DNA from: Vespula vulgaris | Lineage: Eukaryota; Arthropoda; Insecta; Hymenoptera; Vespidae | Assembly: GCF_905475345.1 (NCBI RefSeq) | Contig: NC_066587.1 | Span: 14,760,558 to 14,824,557 of the forward strand | Reading direction: 5' to 3' | Length of the DNA stretch: 64,000 bases | Notes under the pieces: model-generated | The model's database searches: none | What the model was told of the DNA's origin: nothing | What the model saw: only the letters and a program-made list of their open reading frames with translations | Part shown: positions 36,200 to 46,943 of the stretch, piece by piece | Layout of the letters: each line of letters begins with the position of its first letter | Numbering within the stretch: position 1 is the first letter of the stretch | Translations under genes and position numbers: made by a program

Positions 36200-37729
36200 T
36201 TTTATTTTTTTTTCTTTTCAAGCTGTAAACAAGAGACGTGAATAACGTTTTTGCGTTATGAATTTTAATGTGAATACATTAAACTTTACTATATTACCTA
36301 CTATATAGTTGTTTTAACTAGTTTAAAAAAAGATTAAAATTTATTAAATATTTTTATATATGTACGTACGTATATACTTTTACTATATCATCGACTCTTT
36401 CTCGTAATTGGTTTGTTCATTATAGTTACGTCAGATCTTGAATGAAATTATACTTTGACCCGTGTAACTCAACGTACTCATTTTAGAACGTCGTAGAGAT
36501 ATCCTTAAGTATTTATTTTAATGACTATGTAACTATCTGAATAATCAGACAAATTTATATCGAATATATATGTATGTGTACGTATATATGTATGATATAT
36601 AAGTGTGTGTGTGTGTGTGTATTAACTCGTACACGATTTGTCTAATATTTACTTCTTTCGTTTCTTTTTTATTATACAAATTAATTAACATATATCTCCT
36701 TTTTTACTCCATCGATTTATTTTTTACATTTTGCTCGTTTATTTATATACTTTGTTGATCAATGCAAATTAGAAAAAAGATTATTAATCATTCATGTAAA
36801 CGATATCATCGCTACTCGATAACCCAAGATTCTTTTATGATCTAAATTCTAAAACGAACGTTTAAATGTTGACCTAATATTATCGAGATACCCTTTCATA
36901 CAAATATTTTTATCTAAACACAGAGTCTAATTTTATTGGAGTATTTCTGTGACTATATCTGTGACACAGATATATATATATATATAGGAGGTACTCGTAA
37001 GAATGAAACAGAGTGATCGATCGATCGACGTTTAGAAAGAGAAAAAAAAATTCGGAGAAATACCTCAAAGAGAAAAGGAGAAACTCGTATCGTCGTCGAT
37101 AATATTTCGAAGACCATCATATTAGAAAGTGATTTTTTTTTTTACTCATACACTTTACATTACACCAAGTGCTTCATAAATAAATGAGTAAATTAAGAAA
37201 AAAGAAAAATTGATAATTGAAATAATTGAATAATTGAAAGCATTGTTCATCAGTCGAGTACTATTCTTAATTGGATTACATCATTAATCGATAAATCGAT
37301 TCCTTAATCATCCTTTGTGCTTTTCTATATAAACTACGACACAATGGGAATGCATTTCTTTTTTGGTCTTTTCTCTTCATTATTTTTTTTAAGAGAGGAT
37401 GCAATGCGATATTCTCTTTGTAGAAAAAATCGAATCTGACTCGATAAGCTTCGAATTTTGATCACGTAAGTAAAACGTTTATCGATATTAAAAGAAAATC
37501 TATGAAAAAGAAATTAAAAAAAGAATAATCAGAAAAGAGTAAACTAGAAAAGAAAGAATATAAAAAAAATTTATATATATATATATATATATAAAATTTT
37601 AGTTTATTGTATATATATAAAAATAGTTAAATTATGAACTTGTAACGAACCATGTACGTGCACGTATCCACGCATCTTTGATCGTAACAGAAATACAAGT
37701 TAACTTTCTTTTTCTTTTCTTATTCTTAT

Positions 37730-37770
<41 letters not shown>

Positions 37771-39477
37771 TTTTCTATCCCTCTCCCTCTTTCTCTCTTT
37801 CTCTCTTTCTCTCTTCCTCTATCTCTTTAACATGCCTAACAAAGTATAATAATATTTCTTAACAAATGATTGGTTTACTTTGAAAAGTATACTTACAAAA
37901 AAAAAACACGATTTAAAACGTCTTGAAGTTGTTGAACGAACACCAATTACGTCTTACTTCGCTCGAAGAGATACTGAACGTTGTCACTGCCGGCTTGCGT
38001 GCATTTCTGTCTCTTTTATAACATCTTTTCGTTGGTCAGCGAGGAAGAGGAAACACCAATAAGCGACGAGGAAATAAAAACGATGTAGACTTGATGAACA
38101 CCGGTGGGAAGGTGAAGTAACAAGATTGAATGCAGCGCCATCTTAAACACCGTATCGATCGACAGAAGCACCCTCACTTTTACTTTTTTTTTATTTCTTT
38201 CTTCGTACGTTAATTTTGATGTACTATTCTAAATTAAAAGTTTCATAGATCGTGAACGACTTATAAGTGTTTACATAAAGACAATAATAATAATTAAAAA
38301 TATCAAATTCTTAATTTTTGTATACGAACTTTCGAAAAATTAGCGACCTCAATTTTTTTTACATTTAATAAAAAAAAAAGGAAAATAAATTTAATTACAA
38401 TTAAATTTAAATTAAAGGAGATAAAAAGAATATATTTCTGGTGGTACGATGAATCCGTAGGTACGGCCCTGTTCTTCCTTAATCTACGCAGTATAAAAGT
38501 ACATCTTGTTGATTTCATGACGTGGAGGTTAAAACGTTGGCACTTGTTGCTAGCGAATTACGTGTTGATTTGTAATAGATGGTACGTTAAATTGTACTAT
38601 GCTCTCACGATAAATCACATTGCGAATCAAATTTAGCGGGAAAATATGAGTCACGATGAAATGCAAGTCTAGTATATAGTTGCGTTATATTTTTGAATTA
38701 TTGACGTTGAACCATTATAGATTACTGTATAAATCGATTTGAAAAGTCGATTTATAGAAATATGACAAAAATCAATGTATATAGATATAAAAAGTGTTTT
38801 TATTTGTGCTGTTATATATATATATATATATATATATGAATTATTGCTATTATTATTATATTTATATCTCTTTTAATCTTATTTAATAATATTATTTCAG
38901 AAATGCAGATTTTTTTTTTAACGTATTTAATAAAGAAGATGGTTTTATGAATAATCTGATTGATATATCTAAGATAACGAAAATCAATAACACAGGGAAG
39001 TCTGACAGATTTAGCGTTGTCATTCGAATATAATGTTCAAAGGTTGAAACGTTTCTCTTCGACTTATCTCTGTTTATGATTTACATATATAGATTTGGAA
39101 CCTGTCTATTATCCTCATTTTAATATCGCGAATTGAACACACATAACACACATAGATTAATGCGTTGGACTTTGGACTAGAAATTTGAAGTACATCACGG
39201 AAAAATTTGAAATGCGGACAATCAATATGATATACGCACAAATATGCGGACAATATGATATAAGCAGAAATTTCAAGATCGTTTTTCGAGAGTACGATTT
39301 GTATTAATCGATTTATATTTTCCCTCTTTTTTTTTTTTTTTTTTTTCTTACGAACAATATTTTTACTTTTCCGAGAGAAATACGTTTGGTTAAATGATAT
39401 TAATTATATAATCAAAATATAATGAATCATGATAAAAAAATGCTTATAAAGATAAAAAAAATGTAAATTATTACAAA
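36200..39477. other. Intergenic/5' leader of Lsd-2 copy A
   Basis: Probably holds the 5' UTR intron of Lsd-2 copy A, from an acceptor near 36223 to a leader exon near 37.9-38.0 kb. It also has CT and TA runs (37730-37820, 37570-37590, 38815-38838) and AT-rich DNA. No coding exon is supported; the minus-strand exon-like end near 38390-38490 is discussed under rejected items. Confidence 0.5.
37988..38020 (-). promoter_or_regulatory. TATA box and initiator for Lsd-2 copy A
   Basis: On the minus strand, TATAAAA at 38014-38020 is followed 32 bases later by an arthropod-type initiator, GCAGTG (A at 37988). This spacing is ideal for RNA polymerase II. The surrounding 230 bases are richer in G and C than the flanks. 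A strong donor (GTAAGTATA) near 37895 could end a non-coding first exon that joins the Lsd-2A coding exon near 36223. Confidence 0.5.
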
Positions 39478-40590
39478 TTATTTCGAATTTGAGTTCTGGT
39501 TATTCGACGTTTGTTTGTTAACGGTCTCGCATTTATGAGGACTGGTTAATTCGATCACTTTTTCATTGATCGCATGTATGTATTGTGTAAGTTGTAAAAA
39601 TTCCAGGAGAAAAGCGATATATCTTCTTAAGTTGTCCTTGCTAAGGGTTTTTGTACGATGAAACATATTTATATAGACACGTCGAGCTGCTTTATTGGAT
39701 AAGCGGCCAACGGTTTGCAAACTATGAAGGAGTTTGTCCTCTTCTTCCGTCTTCACCGTAGAATCTGTTAAGTGAAAGTCCATGTTATTTTTATTGCTTA
39801 TCGCTTTCAACTTTTCTCCTTAGCTATTTCCTATTTTTTTTTTACTTCGTATTTATTTCATTATTACTTTCTCGTTTACGATTACTTACCAGTTTGATCT
39901 TCCTCTCCAATAGCAGGAAAATATACGTCTATCAAATTGTCCACGACTATTGCGGTATTGTCCAAGCCTTTCACAGCTGCTGTACCGTAATGAGTTTCCA
40001 AAATTTGATTCGCTTTGTTCCAGCTGAGATCTCTCAGATTTGTAGCCTGTTCTATCAAAGTTCCGTTCACATGATAAATCGTGGAAACTGCTGGTTGAAC
40101 TTTTTTTACGGCTAGGCCGTAGGCATTCGCTAAAATCTAAAGTAGAAAAGGAAACAACAAAATAAGGATAGTTTCGAAGGAGAGAATATTTTTTTTCGAT
40201 GGGAGAGAAAAAAATACGTTTGCTCTATATGTAAGTTCTTCCTGTTGCATTCTCACGAAGCAAGATCGATTTACCTACCTGCTCGGGTTTCTCCTTCACC
40301 AATGGTACTCTTTCTTCGATTTTGTCGAGACCGAGACAGAGCGTGTGGTCGACAAAATGAATAGGATTCTCGAGTTTCTTAGCTAGGGGAGCGGCTATGG
40401 GTACAGCTTGTCTGGTAGCACTCTCGAAAGAACTTTCAGCTGTGGTTAGAGCCCAATGTACTAACCAATGGGAATCTTTTAACTTACTGTAAGTTTCTAC
40501 CGATTTGGTTAAAGCCATTTCAATCATTGGAAGCTCGAGAACACGATGGAAAACTTCGAAATGAGGTATTTGAGCAGCTTCCGTAGCCAT
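39478..40590 (-). CDS. Perilipin, Lsd-2 type, copy B
   Basis: Three exons in transcript order, 40279-40590, 39890-40136 and 39478-39764, give 846 nt, 281 aa. The layout copies the neighbouring Lsd-2 gene: FEVFHRVLELPMIEMALTKS, YSKLKDSHWLVHWALTTAE and VPIAAPLAKKLENPI, then VPLVKEKPEQ at the first junction. The second exon contains QPAVSTIYHVNGTLIEQA and GLDNTAIVVDNLIDVYFPA. The third holds LQTVGRLSNKAARRVYINMF and a polar Asn-rich tail. The start ATG at 40588-40590 sits in the same AAAAATGGC context as copy A. An earlier in-frame ATG at 40627-40629 is possible but has no counterpart. Copies A and B are clearly diverged, so the duplication is not recent. It should also be a droplet-coat protein; which copy is the true Lsd-2 orthologue is unknown. 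Confidence 0.87.
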
Positions 40591-41476
40591 TTTTATTTCG
40601 ATGAAAAATTCCCTGAGAATATTATTCACATAAATTGATTTGGTATAATCATTCGATAATGATAAAACCTAGAATCTTTCTATAAATATCCCTATATCTT
40701 ATTCTTTGTTTTCGATCTTATCGTCTGGTACAATTCATAAGTTTTGACAACATTGAATGTAATACTACATTTTAATTCTACAGATAACTATATATAATAA
40801 TAACAATCCTCGAGATTATTATGTATGAGATATTTATATTTCTCAAGTACGTTTTCTGGATCTGTGTAGGATATGTATATATTTTTATATATATATACAT
40901 GTACAATCAAGATTCAAACGTAACGTTTAGAAAGTAATTTCATTTTTCTTATGTCTTTCTACGAGAATATAATGCAAAATCAAAGTCAGACATGTTTCCG
41001 TTGCGACAAACGTTGATGAGGTCAACGGAATGAAATTCCGTGTATCGTTTGCTGGAGATACGTGAACGCGATGCTTCTTCCTACTTTCTCGAACGAAAAC
41101 GACCCTCCTATAATAGATAAAAGCGTCTCGCGATAGTCTAGAAATATCTCTCTAGTGAGCGTTGGTGCATTTTAAATGAAAAAACTTCGTTATTCACAGC
41201 GATATTACCAAGTTAAAGTCTTTTACAATACATTTAAATAAATTTAGAAAAATAATAATTTAAATATGAGATAAGCATGTCTGTTGATTCTCATATGAAA
41301 ATATGTATATAACAAATGTAAATTTTTAAACATCAATATATAAAACATATATATATAATAAAATATATGAATATATATTCTGTGTGTATGTATATATTAG
41401 ATCATTATATTAGATCGTATGGAATGCCCGATTTTATAATATGAATATAATATGGAAAATTAGATATTTCATACGT

Positions 41477-41479
<3 letters not shown>

Positions 41480-41515
<36 letters not shown>
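41480..41515. repeat. AT dinucleotide repeat
   Basis: An uninterrupted (AT)n run of about 36 bases in AT-rich intergenic DNA. Confidence 0.95.
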
Positions 41516-41516
<1 letters not shown>

Positions 41517-41803
41517 TTACAAAATAATTACAATTATAATTATAAATAGGCTTATATTAAAATTAAAATACACCTATGTTCTTTTCGTTTAAACAATAAA
41601 GGTTCTAGAATTCGACGATGGTGAAGTAGAAAAATAAGAAGAATCGTTAAATAAATGTTATACTTACGTATTCGAAAATAAGTCCTCTTGAACTTCAAAG
41701 GTTACGTGAGTTTACAAGAATACCGAACGAAAGTACGTCCTCCCCTCGTAGTGGGCGACGCGCGTCTGGCGTCGTACACCTTCCACGAGCTCGTAAGGTA
41801 TCG

Positions 41804-41821
41804 TATCGCGCATGCGCGATA
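41804..41821. promoter_or_regulatory. NRF-1/EWG-type palindromic site
   Basis: A perfect 18-base palindrome, TATCGCGCATGCGCGATA, has the core GCGCATGCGC. That core is the consensus of NRF-1, whose insect orthologue is erect wing. It sits in a CpG-rich patch in AT-rich DNA, about 1.2 kb upstream of Lsd-2 copy B on its strand. The motif strongly suggests a core promoter, but its target gene is inferred. Confidence 0.55.
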
Positions 41822-42446
41822 TACACAGCGGCTTTCATTTCATTCGCGCGCAGAGAATTTTCAATCTCGTTTCGTACAAACGTCTATATATTCTAAATAG
41901 TTGTTAACAAATTTTTCAATAACGATTCGTATACTTTATAGATACATTTATTTTTCACCAATAGTAATAACATCGAATTACATTAGAACCAATACAGGTA
42001 ATTAGACGTCCGACGCTTATATTTACGATTATTGTTAGAAACGGTGAAATTGATGATCTTTCCTCGTTAGCATATTCAACGCGCTTAAACTCTTAATTGT
42101 AATATCCCGAATCATTATACAATACGTAGATATATGCATATGAAAAGAAGAAGAAAAATCAAAAAAATATTTAGATGAAAAGAAAATGAAAGAGAAAAGA
42201 AAAATAAAGTGCGTGCGTTATTATGATAATACATATCTTATTCCCTCTGTTTCTCTCTCTCTCTCTCTCTCTCTCTTTGTTTCTATCTCATTCTCTTTAA
42301 ACGTTATAGACATGTACTTTTATCATAAGAAAGGAGTTAGTAAACATGATGGGTTGTATCTTGGAAATTTTCTCGTATAAGTAAAACCAATATTTTTGTT
42401 TTCCTTCTTCTTCTTGTTCTTCCCCCATTCCTTTACACATTGTCGA

Positions 42447-43783
42447 TTAAGAACGTTTGCCGGCTACACGACGACGCGAAGAAGAAGAAGAAGAAGGTGA
42501 CAATGATGTCGACGTTGTTGATGGTGATGGTGATGACGATGACGATGACGATGACGATGATGAAGAAACAGCTCTAGAAGCCGTAACATTTCTATGTGCC
42601 GTTGACCTTGGCGCGTAATCGAGAAGCTTTCCGTCGGAAGGGGAAAGAAACCCACCCGAGACAGTTTCCAGGCTTTGCTTCGTTACTCGATACCGTTTAT
42701 CGGTGGGTCGGAAATCATCTGTGTGTGGTTGTTGTGGTTCTGCTGAAGATCCTGCATTCGGCGCGACATCTTTAACGACGCTGTTGTCATCATTGCAGTT
42801 TCGGTGCCTGTTGTCGTTGTTGTATTTTCCGTCCCTGTCTTTGTTCCCGTCGAGTTCACCAACGCCGTCGTTGTTGTAGTCGACGTGTCCCGTATACTGG
42901 GAGGATCGGCGAGTATTGCTGCTAATTGTTCCTAAAGAAAAATCGCTCGCAGAATAAGTGAGTTGATTTTTTTCAAAATAAATTCGATCTAATCGTTTAA
43001 TAAGAAAAGAATCGTCCTCTAATTATTTTTCTTCGTTTAATTAAAATATTAATTAATATATTCAAGATGTTTTTCACTTAAATGAAAAAACTTGAAATAT
43101 CTTTGTTGCTTTTGGATGATATAAAAAAAAAATATGGAAGAAAAAGAATTGTTACGCGTTAATTGTTGCTTGTTAGATTAATGAATGAGTTACGATTGAA
43201 ATTTTAAAAAGAAAGTTATCATCGTCACGGCATGTTTTCTTTTTTTTCTGTTTTATTTATTTCTTTTCCTTTTTTTTCAGAGTTAACGAGTTGAGATGGG
43301 AAAGATTGCAACAGGGTTTTACCTTTCGATTCTTTATTTCAATGAAAAGAAAAAAGAAAAAAAAAAGACAAAAAGAAAAACTATATATAACGTTAACAAA
43401 AACAGCGATATTATCTATATATTAAGTATAATAAATCTCGTTGAAATATTAAAAGAATAAAAAAAAAAATTAAAACAAATATCGTTGAAAGAACCGTGCC
43501 GATAATTCTCTTCTTTTTTTTACTCGTTCGGTATCTTCGGTTTCTAGAGGGTGAACAAGGATGAAAAAAAAAGAAGAGGAAGGAAAAAGGGAAAAGAAGA
43601 GGTAAAATAAGATCATTCCAAGGATTCATGCGAGTAACGACGGACTGTCCTCGTGCAAAGACGTCGTCGAGCCCGTCGTCGTCCTCGTCTTCGTCGCCGA
43701 CGTCGGACCGAGTACTTACGCACCAGCAACCTACTCGTGTTCGTTCCGAGTTTCCGTACCACAGAACGGATCGTCACGGACAT
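42447..43783 (-). CDS. Possible two-exon orphan gene, Ser-rich tail (182 aa)
   Basis: A 485-nt stretch (42447-42931) is open on the minus strand after a good acceptor (TTTTTCTTTAG) and reads SSNTRRSSQYTGHVDYNNDG, then KDVAPNAGSSAEPQQPHTDD, SGGFLSPSDGKLLDYAPRS and a Ser-rich tail ending RRRVAGKRS. It has no internal start. A short upstream exon, 43720-43783, with the strong donor C|GTAAGT, supplies MSVTIRSVVRKLGTNTSRLL and joins in the right phase to make 182 aa. I recognise no family. The composition is polar and disordered; the Ser tract is a TCA/TCG microsatellite. A second frame is also open for about 80 codons in the same exon, so the frame and the coding status are both uncertain. Confidence 0.35.
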
Positions 43784-44111
43784 CTGCTTCGTCTTCGCTG
43801 TCTCTCCCTTTTCGATTATAGATACCGCCTACGCATCAAAATCAAATCCTTTGCCAATTCTCTATCTCATTTTGTAATCGTCAATTCATCGTTATCTTTT
43901 TTTTTATTTTTCTTTTATCTTAAGAAGGACCGAGTCAATAGGAGTAATAGTCTTAAGAGTCAACCGAGTCAATATTGTGTTATATAATATTAAAATTATA
44001 TGTGCATGTATCTATTATTATTTATTAGGGTGGTTCCAGGTAGATTTGAATCTCTTTTCTTTTTTAGAAAAGAAAAAAAAGAAAGTATTCCATTAATTTA
44101 ACCAAGATTCA

Positions 44112-44852
44112 TTAACATAAATCAGAATCGTAATCCATATTATATATTGTCGCTTCGAAATTCTGTTCTATGTTGTAATTATTATGCATCGCATAAGTGA
44201 TATAATATTTGATACGGTAGAGACCGTAATCGACGATGAAGAAAGGAAAGAAAAGAGAGCTCAGATCGACCTCGAACCATTTTCGAAATCGGCCAAATTC
44301 GGATCTAAGATTCGGAGATTCGACCTTCAAAGTGGCATCCGTTAGCGTCAGTAAACGGCGGGAAATCCTGATGAGAAGTTTGCCAATCCATCGTGGGGTT
44401 TTAGCGGCTAGAGATGTTGCACCATTCACGAGATGAACTATGCGTCTTGCTGATTCTCTTGTCAATAGGACGAGCAATTGTTCCAAGGTTGCTGGACGTG
44501 CTTGATTCTCAGGTTCGGGTAAGCTCAATATGTTCCATAATTCTTTAGCTTTCTGCAAAGCTAATTTTGGATCCGTTGCAAGCTAACAAAGAAACGAAAT
44601 TATTTATAACTTAATGAAAGTTGCAATTTTTGATATTATAAAGAGAAACCAAGAGCTTACCAATTCTATTACATAGAAAAACACGTGAATGCATTCAGTG
44701 CCTTGTTCTTTGAGAGCACGAGCCTCAGCCAATGTACGACGTGTCAATCTCCTTTGTAATTTTATTGAAAATCTTGCACCGTGTTTAATCGTACGAGTCG
44801 TCTTGCTGACAGGTTCGTTCATATCAACTTCTGTTAGATAAAAACATAAAAA

Positions 44853-44883
<31 letters not shown>

Positions 44884-45955
44884 GAATTAAATTTAAATAT
44901 CGCACATAAACTTTAACTTTCCAATTTGAATCATTAATCTTTTGTATTTTTGTGTTATTCCAATAATAACTCTATATTAAATTTATATATAAATAAATAT
45001 CGTTTTATCACGCAATTCAAAACATATCGAATAAAAGTGTATTGATCTAAATCGATAAGATCTTAAATAATACGTATAGAAAGAAATGATACCATCAACT
45101 ATTTTATCAGCTGGATCAGGTAAATATCGATCAACGTATCGATCTGCAACAGTGATAGCACCATCCAATGTGTCGACTGCAACGCTAGCAGCGTGACTCC
45201 CAATTTGCTTCACGCTACCAGCACGCATCAGAACCGGTCTTAAAATTTTATTTGCTACGTATTCTCGAGTATTCCAATACATCTATATGTCAAAAAATAA
45301 ATAAAAAGAAGAAAATAATATTAATATCGTTAGATCGTAAAATGATCACGAATCTTAAGAAATATCGATATTTAATCACCTGTTGAGGAGGGATATGTAC
45401 CGCCGGTACTCTGTGCTCAACAATATCGATCCCTTTACAAAGTAATTGATCGATCGTCATGATTGGTCCATTAAAAGTGTAAATCGCTGGTTTAGCCGAA
45501 GCTGCTGCCAATGCCAAAGATTGTTCCGCTGCATCGAGACTCCAATTCATCAGATAATTCGAACTCTAAATACAATTTTTTTTTTCATACGTTTAATTTA
45601 CAATTAGGAGAATATTTATTAAAGAAAACAAAAAGAAAAGCTTACTAATGATTACAAAAATGAGTCAAAATTATTAAAAAGTTGCTATGCGATCGTTTAA
45701 TATCATTTTAATAATAAAGAAAGATTAATTATCTATATACAAACACTTTCGTAATCATCAATTGCTTAAAATTCTTCAAAGATGACGTAATTGTCAATCA
45801 AGGGAAAAAAGATAATTCGATGGTACCTTTATTCTTTTGTAAACATGTCCAGCAATGTGTATGCTACTTTCGACGATTGGCAGACTCGATAGTTTCATTA
45901 TCGATTCAAATTGCGGCAGATCCGAATGGACCCGTTTCGCATTGGTTCGTGCCAT
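44112..45955 (-). CDS. Lsd-1: Perilipin, Lsd-1
   Basis: Lsd-1 is the insect perilipin that hormone-driven kinases phosphorylate to allow lipolysis. Five exons in transcript order, 45827-45955, 45380-45565, 45093-45282, 44661-44830 and 44112-44582, sum to 1146 nt, 381 aa. The start block (FESIMKLSSLPIVESSIHIA, GHVYKRIK) and NYLMNWSLDAAEQSLALAAA, then KPAIYTFNGPIMTIDQLLCK and VPAVHIPPQQ, are typical of Lsd-1. Next come YVDRYLPDPADK and a basic segment, KHGARFSIKLQRRLTRRTL. The last exon is helical, then has an aromatic stretch (SLFFPFFIVDYGLYRIKYYI) and a short acidic end. The start ATG lies exactly at an acceptor (CACAG|ATG), so a non-coding first exon must exist upstream. It heads the three-gene perilipin cluster. 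Confidence 0.93.
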
Positions 45956-46335
45956 CTGTGATCGTCGCTAAAAAAAAACAAAAAACAGAAAAAACCAAAG
46001 TATGTTTTTGTAGAAGAAAATGTTCTACTTTGGATGGTATATACTTCATGCGTGTGTAGATACATATGTACAAAATTTGAACAATCTCATGTTAAGAAAT
46101 GTCGTCTGAAAAGAAAGAGAGAAACAGAGAGAAAGAGAAAGAAGAACAAATAGAAATGACGTCGTATGACGAAGAGCAATGACATTTCTCTTTTCTGTCT
46201 TATCGATCAGTAACATCGTTGCTATTGCGATCCATGACTATCGTGAAAGTCGAACGAGACGAAAGACGGGGTGCATCGATTTTTTTGACAATTTTTTGTC
46301 TATATGAGAGATTTTTATTTAATTATCGTAAGAGG

Positions 46336-46377
<42 letters not shown>

Positions 46378-46869
46378 AGAAGACTGTCTCGTGATTAAGT
46401 CATGATCGAGAGACCCGAGCTCCTTATCGGATTTATCCAAGATCATCGAAATCATTTTAACCTTTTGTAAAATATGGCGATGACGATTTCCCGTTTTAAC
46501 GAAAACTTTTGTATAATAATATTGTATTGTGATATATGTATATTTTTATGTTTTACTTTTTTACGAATTTACATGATCGTAAGTTTGATATAAAAAGAAT
46601 CTTGTTTTATTCGTTCGATTCATCTTTTTTTTTTCATATATTAATTTCTACAGATAAAAAAAGAATGAAAGAAAGAAGGAATATGGAAAGGATTGCGTAT
46701 AGAAATGAATGCCACTTTAATTTACGATTAAGTTAGCATCACTTCGCCGGATACGCAAGCGCGAGAAAGTAATAATAACGCGAAATAGATAACAGGGGAA
46801 AGTGAGAACGAACGAGAAAGTAATTAAGAATAAGACGGACAAGATAACATGAAAGAAAACAAGAGATGA

Positions 46870-46904
<35 letters not shown>

Positions 46905-46911
46905 AAGAGAA

Positions 46912-46943
<32 letters not shown>

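Larger units (their letters stand above)
40591..42446. other. Intergenic/5' region of Lsd-2 copy B
   Basis: AT-rich, with a TA run at 41480-41515. A CpG-rich spot at about 41690-41880 contains an NRF-1-type palindrome and is the likely promoter for copy B or for a divergent transcript. A CT run lies near 42247-42277. No coding region is supported. Confidence 0.5.

Noticed and set aside
38390..38490. Minus-strand exon-like end reading KEEQGRTYGFIVPPEIYS to a stop
   Set aside because: The acceptor (ACTGCGTAG) is weak and no upstream exon, family match or neighbour supports it. Kept here as a note only.
40070..40136. Apparent one-base frameshift in the second exon of Lsd-2 copy B
   Set aside because: Recounting the bases across the line break restored the frame (QPAVSTIYHVNG); the gene is intact.
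43628..43987. Plus-strand frame of 119 aa rich in Ser and Arg
   Set aside because: Low complexity from TCG/TCC repeats. The minus strand in the same place has a better exon signal.
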